From NCBI GenBank assembly GCA_026001245.1, contig BNZR01000027.1, positions 1 to 19,973 of the forward strand: a stretch of DNA of 19,973 bases, given 5' to 3'. Of the stretch, positions 8,301 through 13,741 are shown in pieces. Positions within the stretch are counted from its first letter, which is position 1; each line of letters opens with the position of its first letter. Source of the stretch: Clostridia bacterium. Lineage in GTDB: Bacteria > Bacillota_A > Clostridia > Oscillospirales > UBA929. Made by a program: the position numbers and the translations under genes. The notes beneath the pieces are model-generated. The model did no database searches. It worked only from the letters and a program-made list of their open reading frames with translations, and was not told the origin of the DNA.

Positions 8301-8784
8301 CGGGGTACAGCGACTCCATTACCTTTTTCAATTTCGCAAGCTCTTCGTCATCAAGTCGCGCTCCCGCTTTGACTATGTCACGAAGATTGGGGTTTTCAAT
8401 ATAGTCCGCATACCGCGCGGCATTGTTAGCGGTGCGGAATGATTCTTGCGTCATCGCCAATGCCTGTTCATCTAATCTTAACCCGTCATCGGCAGTTCGA
8501 GCTACCGCTCTTAAGCCATCTGTATCAGCATTTGCAGTCTCGGCACGCAGCTTGTTCATTGCGGATTCGAGTTTTTCTTTCTTTTGAATATCCAGTAGCG
8601 CGTCAAGCGAAACATCGAGTTTAACCGCTATTCTCGCAAGGATATCCGGCTGAGGTTCTCTTGCACCGCTTTCGATGTAGTCGAGATAGGATTTGGAAAG
8701 TCCCGCTTCTTGACTTAGCTTCATCGCCGACAGCTTTGCTGATTTTCTTACGGACTTGATATATTGACCTAACGCTAAGCCCAT
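8284..8784 (-). CDS. XRE-family transcriptional regulator
   Basis: The 166-aa protein has an N-terminal helix-turn-helix of the XRE/cro-C1 type (about residues 5-65; LSQEAGLSKSYLDYIESG covers the turn) followed by a mainly helical acidic C-terminal region that may be the protease-sensitive or dimerisation part. AAGGAGG lies upstream of the ATG. It is the first gene of the R-M operon and is followed directly by the ImmA-like protease. Two matching palindromes in the adjacent promoters are good candidates for its operators, which would give autoregulation and control of the whole operon. The fold assignment is secure and the targets are inferred. Confidence 0.93.
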   Translation of the reverse strand: MGLALGQYIKSVRKSAKLSAMKLSQEAGLSKSYLDYIESGAREPQPDILARIAVKLDVSLDALLDIQKKEKLESAMNKLRAETANADTDGLRAVARTADDGLRLDEQALAMTQESFRTANNAARYADYIENPNLRDIVKAGARLDDEELAKLKKVMESLYPDAFKS

Positions 8785-8827
8785 CTCATAACCTCCTTAC
8801 AAATTTTAAGATTTTGTGAGCAAACTA

Positions 8828-8856
8828 TTGACATTGCCCACTATATGTGGTAAAAT
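8828..8856 (+). promoter_or_regulatory. Promoter of the 63-aa plus-strand gene
   Basis: TTGACA (8828-8833), a 17-base spacer and TAAAAT (8851-8856) form a good promoter aimed at the gene starting at 8978. The spacer holds the palindrome CCCACTATATGTGG at the same offset from the -35 as in the opposing promoter. The predicted start near 8863 lies upstream of the opposing start near 8888, so the two promoters face each other and their transcripts overlap for about 25 nt. Confidence 0.8.
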
Positions 8857-8914
8857 AATAATGTAGTCAATTTGCATCTTATGCCCACAATCATAGTATA
8901 CCACTTTTAGTGGG
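8837..8914. promoter_or_regulatory. Pair of matching operator palindromes
   Basis: Site 1 is CCCACTATATGTGG at 8837-8850. Site 2 is CCACTTTTAGTGGG at 8901-8914, which on the minus strand reads CCCACTAAAAGTGG. The shared form is CCCACTANANGTGG, with both sites preceded by G relative to their own promoter. Each fills the -10-proximal part of a promoter spacer. A lone half site CCCAC also occurs at 8884-8888. The XRE protein is the obvious candidate binder, an inference. Confidence 0.75.
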
Positions 8915-8923
8915 CGTTGTCAA
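8895..8923 (-). promoter_or_regulatory. Promoter of the XRE-immA-hsd operon
   Basis: On the minus strand TTGACA (8923-8918) is followed by exactly 17 bases and TATACT (8900-8895), close to the sigma-A/sigma-70 consensus. Transcription should start near 8888, giving a leader of about 100 nt before the XRE start. The spacer contains the palindrome CCCACTAAAAGTGG, so a bound protein would block RNA polymerase. Confidence 0.85.
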
Positions 8924-8977
8924 GAGGTTTGGCAACAAAAAAACAAATTTATTTGCCGTGAGGCAGGAGGTAAACAA

Positions 8978-9169
8978 ATGATTCAAAGCGTACGCGCCAC
9001 CGACCGCTATGAGAGCGAGCTATTCCGGTGGGACAAGACCCACAGGATGCTATCTTTGCCGCACGGAAAAGAGGTATGGTTTTTAAAGTTGGCAGAGAAC
9101 GGCGAGTTCCAGTGCTTGCGAAGTGAACCTAAGCACAAATCGCCAGTCACCCACAAACACAAGGCTTAG
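8978..9169 (+). CDS. Small basic protein of unknown function (63 aa), co-controlled with the R-M operon
   Basis: I do not recognise this protein. It is 63 aa, hydrophilic, with many charged and aromatic residues and a basic His/Lys-rich end (KHKSPVTHKHKA). No signal peptide or membrane segment is visible. AGGAGG lies 7 bases before the ATG, a strong promoter with an operator lies upstream, and a strong terminator follows, so it is clearly a real expressed unit of its own. Because its promoter carries the same operator as the R-M operon promoter, it may act on the system, for example as a modulator or anti-restriction protein. That role is speculative. Confidence 0.75.
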   Translation: MIQSVRATDRYESELFRWDKTHRMLSLPHGKEVWFLKLAENGEFQCLRSEPKHKSPVTHKHKA

Positions 9170-9205
9170 CCCACCTACAATTTAATATCCCATCTGGAGC
9201 TGCAG

Positions 9206-9268
9206 GACAGCCGGGACTAACGCAAATCGAGGAATCGATGCGTTAGTCCCGGCTGTCTTTTTGTTTTT
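9206..9268 (+). terminator. Strong rho-independent terminator
   Basis: A perfect 19-bp stem (9206-9224 with 9239-9257) encloses a small inner TCGA/TCGA stem with a GGAA tetraloop of GNRA type, and is followed by TTTTTGTTTTTT. It ends the transcript of the 63-aa gene. The stem is unusually long for a terminator. Confidence 0.93.
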
Positions 9269-9269
9269 T

Positions 9270-9566
9270 ACGCACTTTGCCCCAAACGTGTCCTTTAGAA
9301 ACTGTAGAGACGTTTTTCGTCCGCTTGTGTCCGAACAAGAAAAATTTGTCCTTGGGGTAGTAGCGGAGGTTCGATTTTGCGGTTTCCTTGGCTTATAGGT
9401 AGGCAGATATTTTTTAGTCGCGTGTAAGTTTTTACCTTGCCCAATGACCTACTTGTGCAAAGCATCACAAATATTTTTTGAAACTCGGTGTACAAACGAG
9501 AATTTTCAGCCCCTTGGAGTAGTGAGTGCCACTGCGAGAAATCGAACGTGGCTAAGGAGCAAAGGA
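9270..9566. other. Stretch without a recognisable gene
   Basis: Short open frames exist on both strands here, but none has a ribosome site plus protein-like composition. The last part carries the leader and the AAGGAG site of the small gene at 9567. No tRNA, promoter of consensus quality or repeat was recognised. Confidence 0.5.
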
Positions 9567-9668
9567 GTGCCAATCAATGACAATCACGACAGAACCCCGC
9601 CCGCCGCCTATGCGGACAACCGTGACAAGCAGAAGAACAGCGCACGGCTCGCTATCAGCCGCCAATGA
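9567..9668 (+). CDS. Small hydrophilic protein (33 aa), unknown
   Basis: The frame starts at a GTG with AAGGAG 7 bases upstream and ends at TGA just before the ribosome site of the next gene. The product is very polar (rich in Asn, Asp, Arg and Lys; it includes NDNHDRTPP and DKQKNSARLAISRQ). The position immediately before the 151-aa gene suggests a two-gene unit. I know no function. Confidence 0.5.
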   Translation: MPINDNHDRTPPAAYADNRDKQKNSARLAISRQ

Positions 9669-9688
9669 AAAATTAGGAGGTACAGACA

Positions 9689-10144
9689 ATGTACAGATTT
9701 TTAAGTTACCACAACTACCAAAACTACACCGCGCCGGAACTGGATGCAACAGGTGCGATAATACGTTATCGTGACGGTTCACCGGTATACAGTACGGTTG
9801 GACGCAAGGAATGCTACCGCATCGCCGCCCTTCTCGGCAACGGCAATATGTACGCCGTGCCGTGGTCGTATGACATTGACTACGGCACTAACGGCGGTTC
9901 TCTTATCTTGCTCGACCCATTCGACCCTCAGAGCAAAAAGCTCGCCAATTGGAACGGCGAAAGCCAAAAAGATTGGCAGTCCCTTATTGGTGAGGACAGA
10001 CAGTGCTTAGCTTTCGGCGATTGCGACAAGGAATTTGACCTTTGCTACGACTGCACTAAGTACGGTACGGACGCTTGCTCTAACTGTAAAAAGCGGTGCG
10101 AGTTTTGCACACGTAAGGTTGGTTCATCCATATGCGCTCGCTGA
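9689..10144 (+). CDS. Cys-rich protein of unknown function (151 aa), possibly C-terminally truncated
   Basis: GGAGG lies about 9 bases before the ATG. Residues 1-105 are Tyr/Gly/Asp-rich and look like a small beta domain. From about 110 the protein has a dense set of cysteines (FGDCD, LCYDC, ACSNCKKRCEFC, then SSIC), suggesting one or two metal-binding knuckles. The last codons run into the phage head gene fragment that begins near 10120 on the other strand, so the natural C-terminus may have been lost at that junction. Function is unknown; a zinc-binding regulatory role is possible but not shown. Confidence 0.7.
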   Translation: MYRFLSYHNYQNYTAPELDATGAIIRYRDGSPVYSTVGRKECYRIAALLGNGNMYAVPWSYDIDYGTNGGSLILLDPFDPQSKKLANWNGESQKDWQSLIGEDRQCLAFGDCDKEFDLCYDCTKYGTDACSNCKKRCEFCTRKVGSSICAR

Positions 10145-10451
10145 ATGTCTTACCGTCAGCCGTCCACGGACGTGCCATCACCTTTTGCAACCGTGTGGAA
10201 TCAACGCTTTGCATTGTCCAGCCGTAACCAAGCCCGTGTTGCACTTCAAAAGCGGTATGATTATAGCTTTGCGTATAGGCGTAACCGTTAGACGTTACAG
10301 CCGCTTGATGTGTTTTAGACCCCAGCTGCTCCGCTTGCTGCTGCAATTCCAGTTTAAGCGAGTCCAGCCGGGAAATATGCACACGGGCGGAGGCGTTTTC
10401 AAGCTGCTGTGTCCATTGCTTGCTTAACCCGTTTGCTTTGCCGTAGCTAAC
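10120..10451 (-). pseudogene. Fragment of a phage minor head (capsid morphogenesis) protein gene
   Basis: The minus-strand frame reads YGKANGLSKQWTQQLENA, later SRLDSLKLELQQQAEQLG and then RPWTADGKTFSERIW, a pattern I associate with the middle of SPP1 gp7/Mu F-like minor head proteins of Bacillota phages. There is no normal start: an in-frame TAG (10452-10454) precedes it and the IS element begins 20 bp further upstream. The match stops after FSERIW, about 15 codons before a stop at 10080. It is therefore a central piece of a much longer gene, left from a prophage. The family assignment is by recognition, not by a search. Confidence 0.7.
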
Positions 10452-10473
10452 CTAATTTTATCGTTCTCAAGTA

Positions 10474-10491
10474 GACCTCTTGCGAAATTAA
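10474..10491 (+). repeat. IS terminal inverted repeat, transposase 3' side
   Basis: GACCTCTTGCGAAATTAA is the exact reverse complement of 11338-11355. The transposase stop codon (10488-10490) lies inside this repeat. Flanking TA gives the proposed target duplication. Confidence 0.93.
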
Positions 10492-11314
10492 CACAGTCGT
10501 TCAAAGTTGCAAATTCCTGCAATTAAGTTAAACCGCAAACCAAATCGCTTTCTGCGGTTACGATAACGTTCGGAGAGGATTTTGAAGCGCTTTATAAAAC
10601 CGATAGCGTGTTCGTTGGCGACACGCTCGCTTGATATTTCACGATTCGTGCGTTTCTCAGCTTTCGTGAGCGGACGCTTTTTCGTCCTCTTTTGGGGCAA
10701 AACAGAATTAGGGTGCAACTTTGCTATTCCCTGATATCCTGTATCTGTTTTGATTACGGTTTCTTTAGGGACGCGGACCTTGGACTCCTTGAAAAGTCTG
10801 AAATCATGACATTTACCGACAGAGAAACTCGTGCAAACAACGGTTCCGTTTGCCTTGTTAACGACAACCTGCGTCTTTATGGTGTACCGCTTTTTCTTTC
10901 CGGAATACCATTTTTTCTGCCCCTTTTTGGACGCTCTATCGGCGTTTCGGTCGCGTCTATGAGAATTACTTCGTATTGCATATCGCTTTTAAGCAATGCT
11001 TTTTTCCCGGGTAAAGAAAACGCGCCGTCCTTGACCAGAGTGTCCTCAACCCACTTGACGGTTCGGTATAAATTGCTCTCGGCAATGCCGTAACTTGCCG
11101 CAATATGGGCGTACGTGCGGTATTCGCGCAAGTATTCAAGTGCCGCCAACAACATGTCCTCGATACACAGCTTCGGTCTCCTTCCACGCCGGCTATGCTT
11201 TTCGTTGTAGGCTCGGGTGAGTATACAGACCATCGCGCTGAATGTCTCGCGTTTTACCCCTGTTATGCGACGAAACTTTTCGTCAGCATATTCCGCTATC
11301 TTTTCATATTTCAT
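10488..11314 (-). CDS. IS5-family DDE transposase made by -1 frameshifting (OrfAB)
   Basis: Slipping back one base at A_AAA_AAT (10916-10910) joins the first frame to a second frame that is open to 10488. The second frame supplies the second catalytic Asp (VIKTDTGYQG) and the catalytic Glu (SSERVANEHAIGFIKRFKIL), completing DDE with the first-frame Asp. No other stop interrupts it, so the enzyme may be active. A plain frameshift mutation is the alternative, but the slippery site at exactly the right place favours programmed shifting. Confidence 0.85.
10877..11314 (-). CDS. IS5-family transposase, first frame (OrfA)
   Basis: The 145-aa first frame holds the N-terminal helix-turn-helix DNA-binding part (LAALEYLREYRTYAHIAASY) and the first catalytic aspartate in ILIDATETPIERP. 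It ends shortly after the slippery A_AAA_AAT heptamer (minus strand, 10916-10910). On its own it would be a short DNA-binding product; the full enzyme needs the frameshift into the second frame. Confidence 0.88.
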   Translation of the reverse strand: MKYEKIAEYADEKFRRITGVKRETFSAMVCILTRAYNEKHSRRGRRPKLCIEDMLLAALEYLREYRTYAHIAASYGIAESNLYRTVKWVEDTLVKDGAFSLPGKKALLKSDMQYEVILIDATETPIERPKRGRKNGIPERKSGTP

Positions 11315-11337
11315 ATCTCTATTTTACCATGTTTCCC

Positions 11338-11355
11338 TTAATTTCGCAAGAGGTC
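11338..11355 (-). repeat. IS terminal inverted repeat, transposase 5' side
   Basis: TTAATTTCGCAAGAGGTC pairs perfectly with the other end of the element. The transposase ATG is 24 bp inside it. The TA that follows completes the proposed target duplication. Confidence 0.93.
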
Positions 11356-11462
11356 TAGTGTGAAACAACCTCAGACATATTCTGCCAAAAAATGAAACCC
11401 CGGTTTCGTTTCATGCTTAGCGTTCTACTTTATCAGCGCTGTTACGGTGAGGCAATCGGATG

Positions 11463-11500
11463 TCAAGCACAATCCAAAAAATTTTTTGGATTGTGCTTGA
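11463..11500 (+). terminator. Perfect 38-bp palindrome, probable terminator
   Basis: Two 19-base arms with no spacer meet at an AAAAAATTTTTT centre, the outer part being TCAAGCACAATCC and its complement. On the plus strand it is followed by TTGTTTTTATTT, so it would work as a terminator for plus-strand transcripts. No plus-strand gene upstream clearly needs it; it also lies just past the end of the minus-strand pseudogene. Confidence 0.6.
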
Positions 11501-11506
11501 TTGTTT

Positions 11507-11847
11507 TTATTTCGCTGATAATGCTCGGTAGGTATCAGCGTCAATCTCGCCGAGGACAAGTTGCTCATAGAGTGCGCGAGTTGAGCTGATGTCGGCTGTT
11601 GAGATTGGCGGCGGGGCAACTGCAATCGGCTCTATTGCAACAACTTTCGGTTTTCTCGGCTTCGTCATTACCGAAAAGCCATTCGCAGAAATGCTCCTGC
11701 AACAGCCGCTGACGGTCTTTGGCGCACTCTGTTTCCTTGATATTTGTGACGTACTTGGTAACCCGACTGTTCGGCGGCGACCTCGATTTGTTCAAATATT
11801 TCAGTCGGCATTTGAATATTTATCCGCGATAAGCCTGTGTCACTCAT
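11507..11847 (-). pseudogene. Frameshifted gene, perhaps related to a site-specific recombinase accessory region
   Basis: An AGGAGG site precedes ATG 11847 and the start reads MSDTGLSRINIQMPTEIFEQ. Protein-like sequence then moves to a second frame (RVTKYVTNIKETECAKDRQ to EWLFGNDEAEK) and to a third (KPRKPKVVAIEPIAVAPPP to ALYEQLVLGEIDADTYRA), ending at TAA 11507. Two indels would join these into one gene of about 113 codons. The last motif resembles a segment seen near the end of large serine recombinases, but this is weak. Function is not known. Confidence 0.5.
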
Positions 11848-11913
11848 AAAAAACCTCCTGTGCCATGATTGTGCCTATGCCGCGACAGCGGCACACGCTT
11901 GAACCCTCTAGTT

Positions 11914-12036
11914 TCAATTCTTTGCGCTGATGGCTGTACCAGCATATTCCTGCCCATCGCAACTGCGGTTTCGGGGTTTTCGCGCTTTATGCGCGAGTTT
12001 CGGGGACTTCGCTGGGAAACGTTTGATGTATTTCAT
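11914..12036 (-). CDS. Small basic peptide (40 aa), doubtful
   Basis: The frame starts MKYIKRFPAKSPKLAHKARK and is strongly basic. AGGAG lies about 9 bases before its ATG (12036), although an overlapping ATG at 12043 in another frame uses the same site better. It may be a remnant of a mobile-element gene. No family recognised. Confidence 0.3.
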   Translation of the reverse strand: MKYIKRFPAKSPKLAHKARKPRNRSCDGQEYAGTAISAKN

Positions 12037-12076
12037 GTAGCATGACTCCTTTATGTTTTAGATTTTGGGTATGCAA

Positions 12077-12114
12077 AAAGCCCCTTGCAATTCATAAAAA
12101 TCACAAGAGGCTTA
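12077..12114 (-). terminator. Rho-independent terminator after the nitroreductase gene
   Basis: On the minus strand AAGCCTCTTG and CAAGGGGCTT form a stem with one internal mismatch around a 16-base loop, followed by TTTTTG. It lies 15 bp after the nitroreductase stop and closes the operon that starts near 14722. Confidence 0.75.
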
Positions 12115-12128
12115 ATGGACGGCTTTAG

Positions 12129-12665
12129 TTAATGTATATAAGTTATCTTTTCGCTGTTCGGTTCATGCGGTGCTGTGACTGTCACCGCTTCGCCAATCAG
12201 CACGGCGCAACCAAACTCGTAACCTGCGGTGAAACGCAGTTTTTCTTTGAAATACGCGGCTTTCTCCTCCGAAAAAGGCAGCCCCGCAAGTCCGCAAATG
12301 CAACTCGCCAATCCCTGCGACTGCGCGGCAAGCGCAATAGTCTGACACACAATCCCGCAGTCCAATGCAGACGACGGCTCGATGGAAACATAGAAGATAC
12401 AAGGCGCGTTGTAAAACAGCTTGCCGCCGCGTGATTGGATACGCTCATACAGCGATTTGTCCGGCATGGCAGACATCACGCGAGTACCCTCAGTTTCCAA
12501 TTCCGCAAGTAATTTTTGATTTCTCACGACGATTACCTGCCAACCCTGACGGTTCATGCTGCTTGGCGACTTAATCGCCGCTTCCGCAATAGCTCGTATT
12601 TCCTCGTCTTGCGGCAATCGTCCTGTGAAAGAACGGCAGGAATAACGCTTGGCAATGGCTTTCAA
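12129..12665 (-). CDS. Nitroreductase family protein (FMN-dependent oxidoreductase)
   Basis: The 178-aa protein has the nitroreductase fold signature: KRYSCRSFTGRLP at the N-terminus (FMN phosphate contacts), IKSPSSMNRQGWQVIVV, and a C-terminal segment with GYEFGCAVLIGEA. It is probably a homodimeric flavoprotein that reduces nitro compounds or quinones with NAD(P)H. Length fits small members of the family. No ATG is available: the frame could start at TTG 12665, which overlaps the upstream stop as TTGA, or at ATT 12680, which has AGGAG seven bases before it and gives the more usual N-terminus TNETLKAIAKRYSCR. Confidence 0.9.
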   Translation of the reverse strand: MKAIAKRYSCRSFTGRLPQDEEIRAIAEAAIKSPSSMNRQGWQVIVVRNQKLLAELETEGTRVMSAMPDKSLYERIQSRGGKLFYNAPCIFYVSIEPSSALDCGIVCQTIALAAQSQGLASCICGLAGLPFSEEKAAYFKEKLRFTAGYEFGCAVLIGEAVTVTAPHEPNSEKITYIH

Positions 12666-12949
12666 TGTTTCGTTCGTAATGATACCTCTCCTCTATTTAT
12701 TTCCTGTTTTTTATCCAATACATATTGCAACGTGTAGCTATCCGCATTGATATGCGCGAGCCAAACGCGGCAATGGAAGTTTGTGCGGATTGCATCAGCG
12801 ACATCGGCATAATCCCTATATCTGTCTGAAACAAATGTAACGCGGTACAGATTAGGCTTGTACAACTTCGCGGTTGTGAAATAGCAATGCGGGTCGTCCT
12901 CGGTCAGCCATCGCGCAAAATCAAGTATTGCGGCTTCTTTTTCTTCCAA
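12662..12949 (-). CDS. Unknown protein (95 aa or slightly longer)
   Basis: The frame reads ILDFARWLTEDDPHCYFTTA and later VTFVSDRYRDYADVADAIRT, mixed alpha/beta in look, without membrane segments. It is open upstream through a very basic helix (KEKARHKREQRERQRQALEE) up to the stop of the HTH gene, but no ATG or GTG is available; the TTG at 12949 has no ribosome site. It may therefore be the second half of a gene split from the HTH frame upstream by a small indel. No family recognised. Confidence 0.5.
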   Translation of the reverse strand: MEEKEAAILDFARWLTEDDPHCYFTTAKLYKPNLYRVTFVSDRYRDYADVADAIRTNFHCRVWLAHINADSYTLQYVLDKKQEINRGEVSLRTKH

Positions 12950-13020
12950 CGCCTGACGCTGACGCTCGCGCTGTTCTCTCTTGTGCCTTGCTTTTTCCTT
13001 GTCACGCCAAAACGGAGCAT

Positions 13021-13239
13021 CTAGTTGAAGTTACAGATGAGGGTGAGGCGTTCGCTATCCGGGTATATCTTGCCTGCCTCAATGAGCTTATAAATAGGCA
13101 ACGCAATACCAAGCTGTTCCGCCGTCGCAAGCATGGACAACCTGCGCTCCCGGCGGGCAACGCGAAGCTTTGCCGACAACTCGGCGTTGCCTTGGTTCAG
13201 TATTTCGGCAAACTGCCCCATTTCATTCGTCATAGTCAT
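13021..13239 (-). CDS. Short XRE-like helix-turn-helix protein (72 aa)
   Basis: Residues 24-70 (LRVARRERRLSMLATAEQLG, then LPIYKLIEAGKIYPDSE) align by eye with a lambda-repressor-type helix-turn-helix. It starts 1 bp after the ArsC-like gene and ends where the next frame begins, within the same operon. It may be complete, or the N-terminal part of a longer protein continued in another frame by the gene at 12662-12949. Confidence 0.6.
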   Translation of the reverse strand: MTMTNEMGQFAEILNQGNAELSAKLRVARRERRLSMLATAEQLGIALPIYKLIEAGKIYPDSERLTLICNFN

Positions 13240-13240
13240 A

Positions 13241-13741
13241 CTATCCCCAAATCTTCATTTGCCGTGCCGCGCCAATTAATCGCGCCGTCCACTCGGACTC
13301 CTTGAATCCAACCAACACAAACCCGTCGCCGATGAGTAATGGTCGCTTGACGAGCATACCGTCAGTGGCGAGCAGTTCCAACTGCTCGTCCTCGGTCATC
13401 GTTGGCAGTTTGTCCTTGAGAGCAAGCGATTTATATAACAAACCGCTGGTATTAAAAAACCGCTTAAGCGGCAGACCGCTTGCTGCGAACCACGATTTTA
13501 GTTCATCGTAAGTTGGATTGTGCTGCTTTATGTCGCGGGTATCAAAAGTGACGCCGCGCTCGTCAAGCCACTTCCGCGCCTTTTGGCACGTCGTGCATTT
13601 TGGATAACAGATGAATGTAACAAGAAAGTCCAGCGAAATCCCGCCAATGCCTTGATTGCGGCGTTCTGGCGTCACAATCATCTGGGATAGATAGACGCGC
13701 TGACCGGGGATTTGGCATATAGCACGTTCCTCATTTTTCAT
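13241..13741 (-). CDS. ArsC/Spx-family thioredoxin-fold protein with an N-terminal GNAT remnant
   Basis: Residues from about 40 on form an ArsC/Spx/YffB-like protein: VTFICYPKCTTCQKARKWLD with CxxC at 49 and 52, a middle helical part, and KRPLLIGDGFVLVGFKESEW at the end. Such proteins are arsenate reductase-like oxidoreductases or RNA-polymerase-binding regulators; which one cannot be told here. Residues 1-34 instead resemble GNAT acetyltransferase motif A (MIVTPERRNQGIG), cut off right after the acetyl-CoA loop. The ATG at 13741 overlaps the upstream stop (ATGA), so the hybrid may be translated as one protein; an internal start near residue 38 without a clear ribosome site is the alternative. 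Confidence 0.85.
   Translation of the reverse strand: MKNEERAICQIPGQRVYLSQMIVTPERRNQGIGGISLDFLVTFICYPKCTTCQKARKWLDERGVTFDTRDIKQHNPTYDELKSWFAASGLPLKRFFNTSGLLYKSLALKDKLPTMTEDEQLELLATDGMLVKRPLLIGDGFVLVGFKESEWTARLIGAARQMKIWG

Larger units (their letters stand above)
10474..11355 (-). mobile_element. IS5-family insertion sequence (882 bp), apparently intact
   Basis: The element is bounded by perfect 18-bp terminal inverted repeats (10474-10491 and 11338-11355), flanked on both sides by TA (10472-10473 and 11356-11357), which fits a 2-bp target duplication. It contains one transposase in two overlapping frames read from the minus strand. Size, frames and DDE residues fit the IS427/IS1031-like part of the IS5 family. 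It sits next to the broken phage head gene. Confidence 0.92.

Noticed and set aside
8860..8888. Second minus-strand promoter, TTGACT with TATAGT overlapping the first operator
   Set aside because: The spacer would be 19 bases and the -35 is weaker; the TTGACA-N17-TATACT pair just upstream explains the operon better.
9206..9257. Long hairpin read as a single-repeat CRISPR or attachment site
   Set aside because: No second copy is seen in the window and the T-run directly after the stem fits a terminator much better.
9295..9573. Minus-strand 92-aa frame right of the strong terminator
   Set aside because: No ribosome site or promoter, and no domain-like pattern; the 3' part overlaps the better supported small plus-strand gene.
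12163..12448. Alternative frames inside the nitroreductase gene
   Set aside because: They are out-of-frame shadows of a clearly conserved protein and have no initiation signals.
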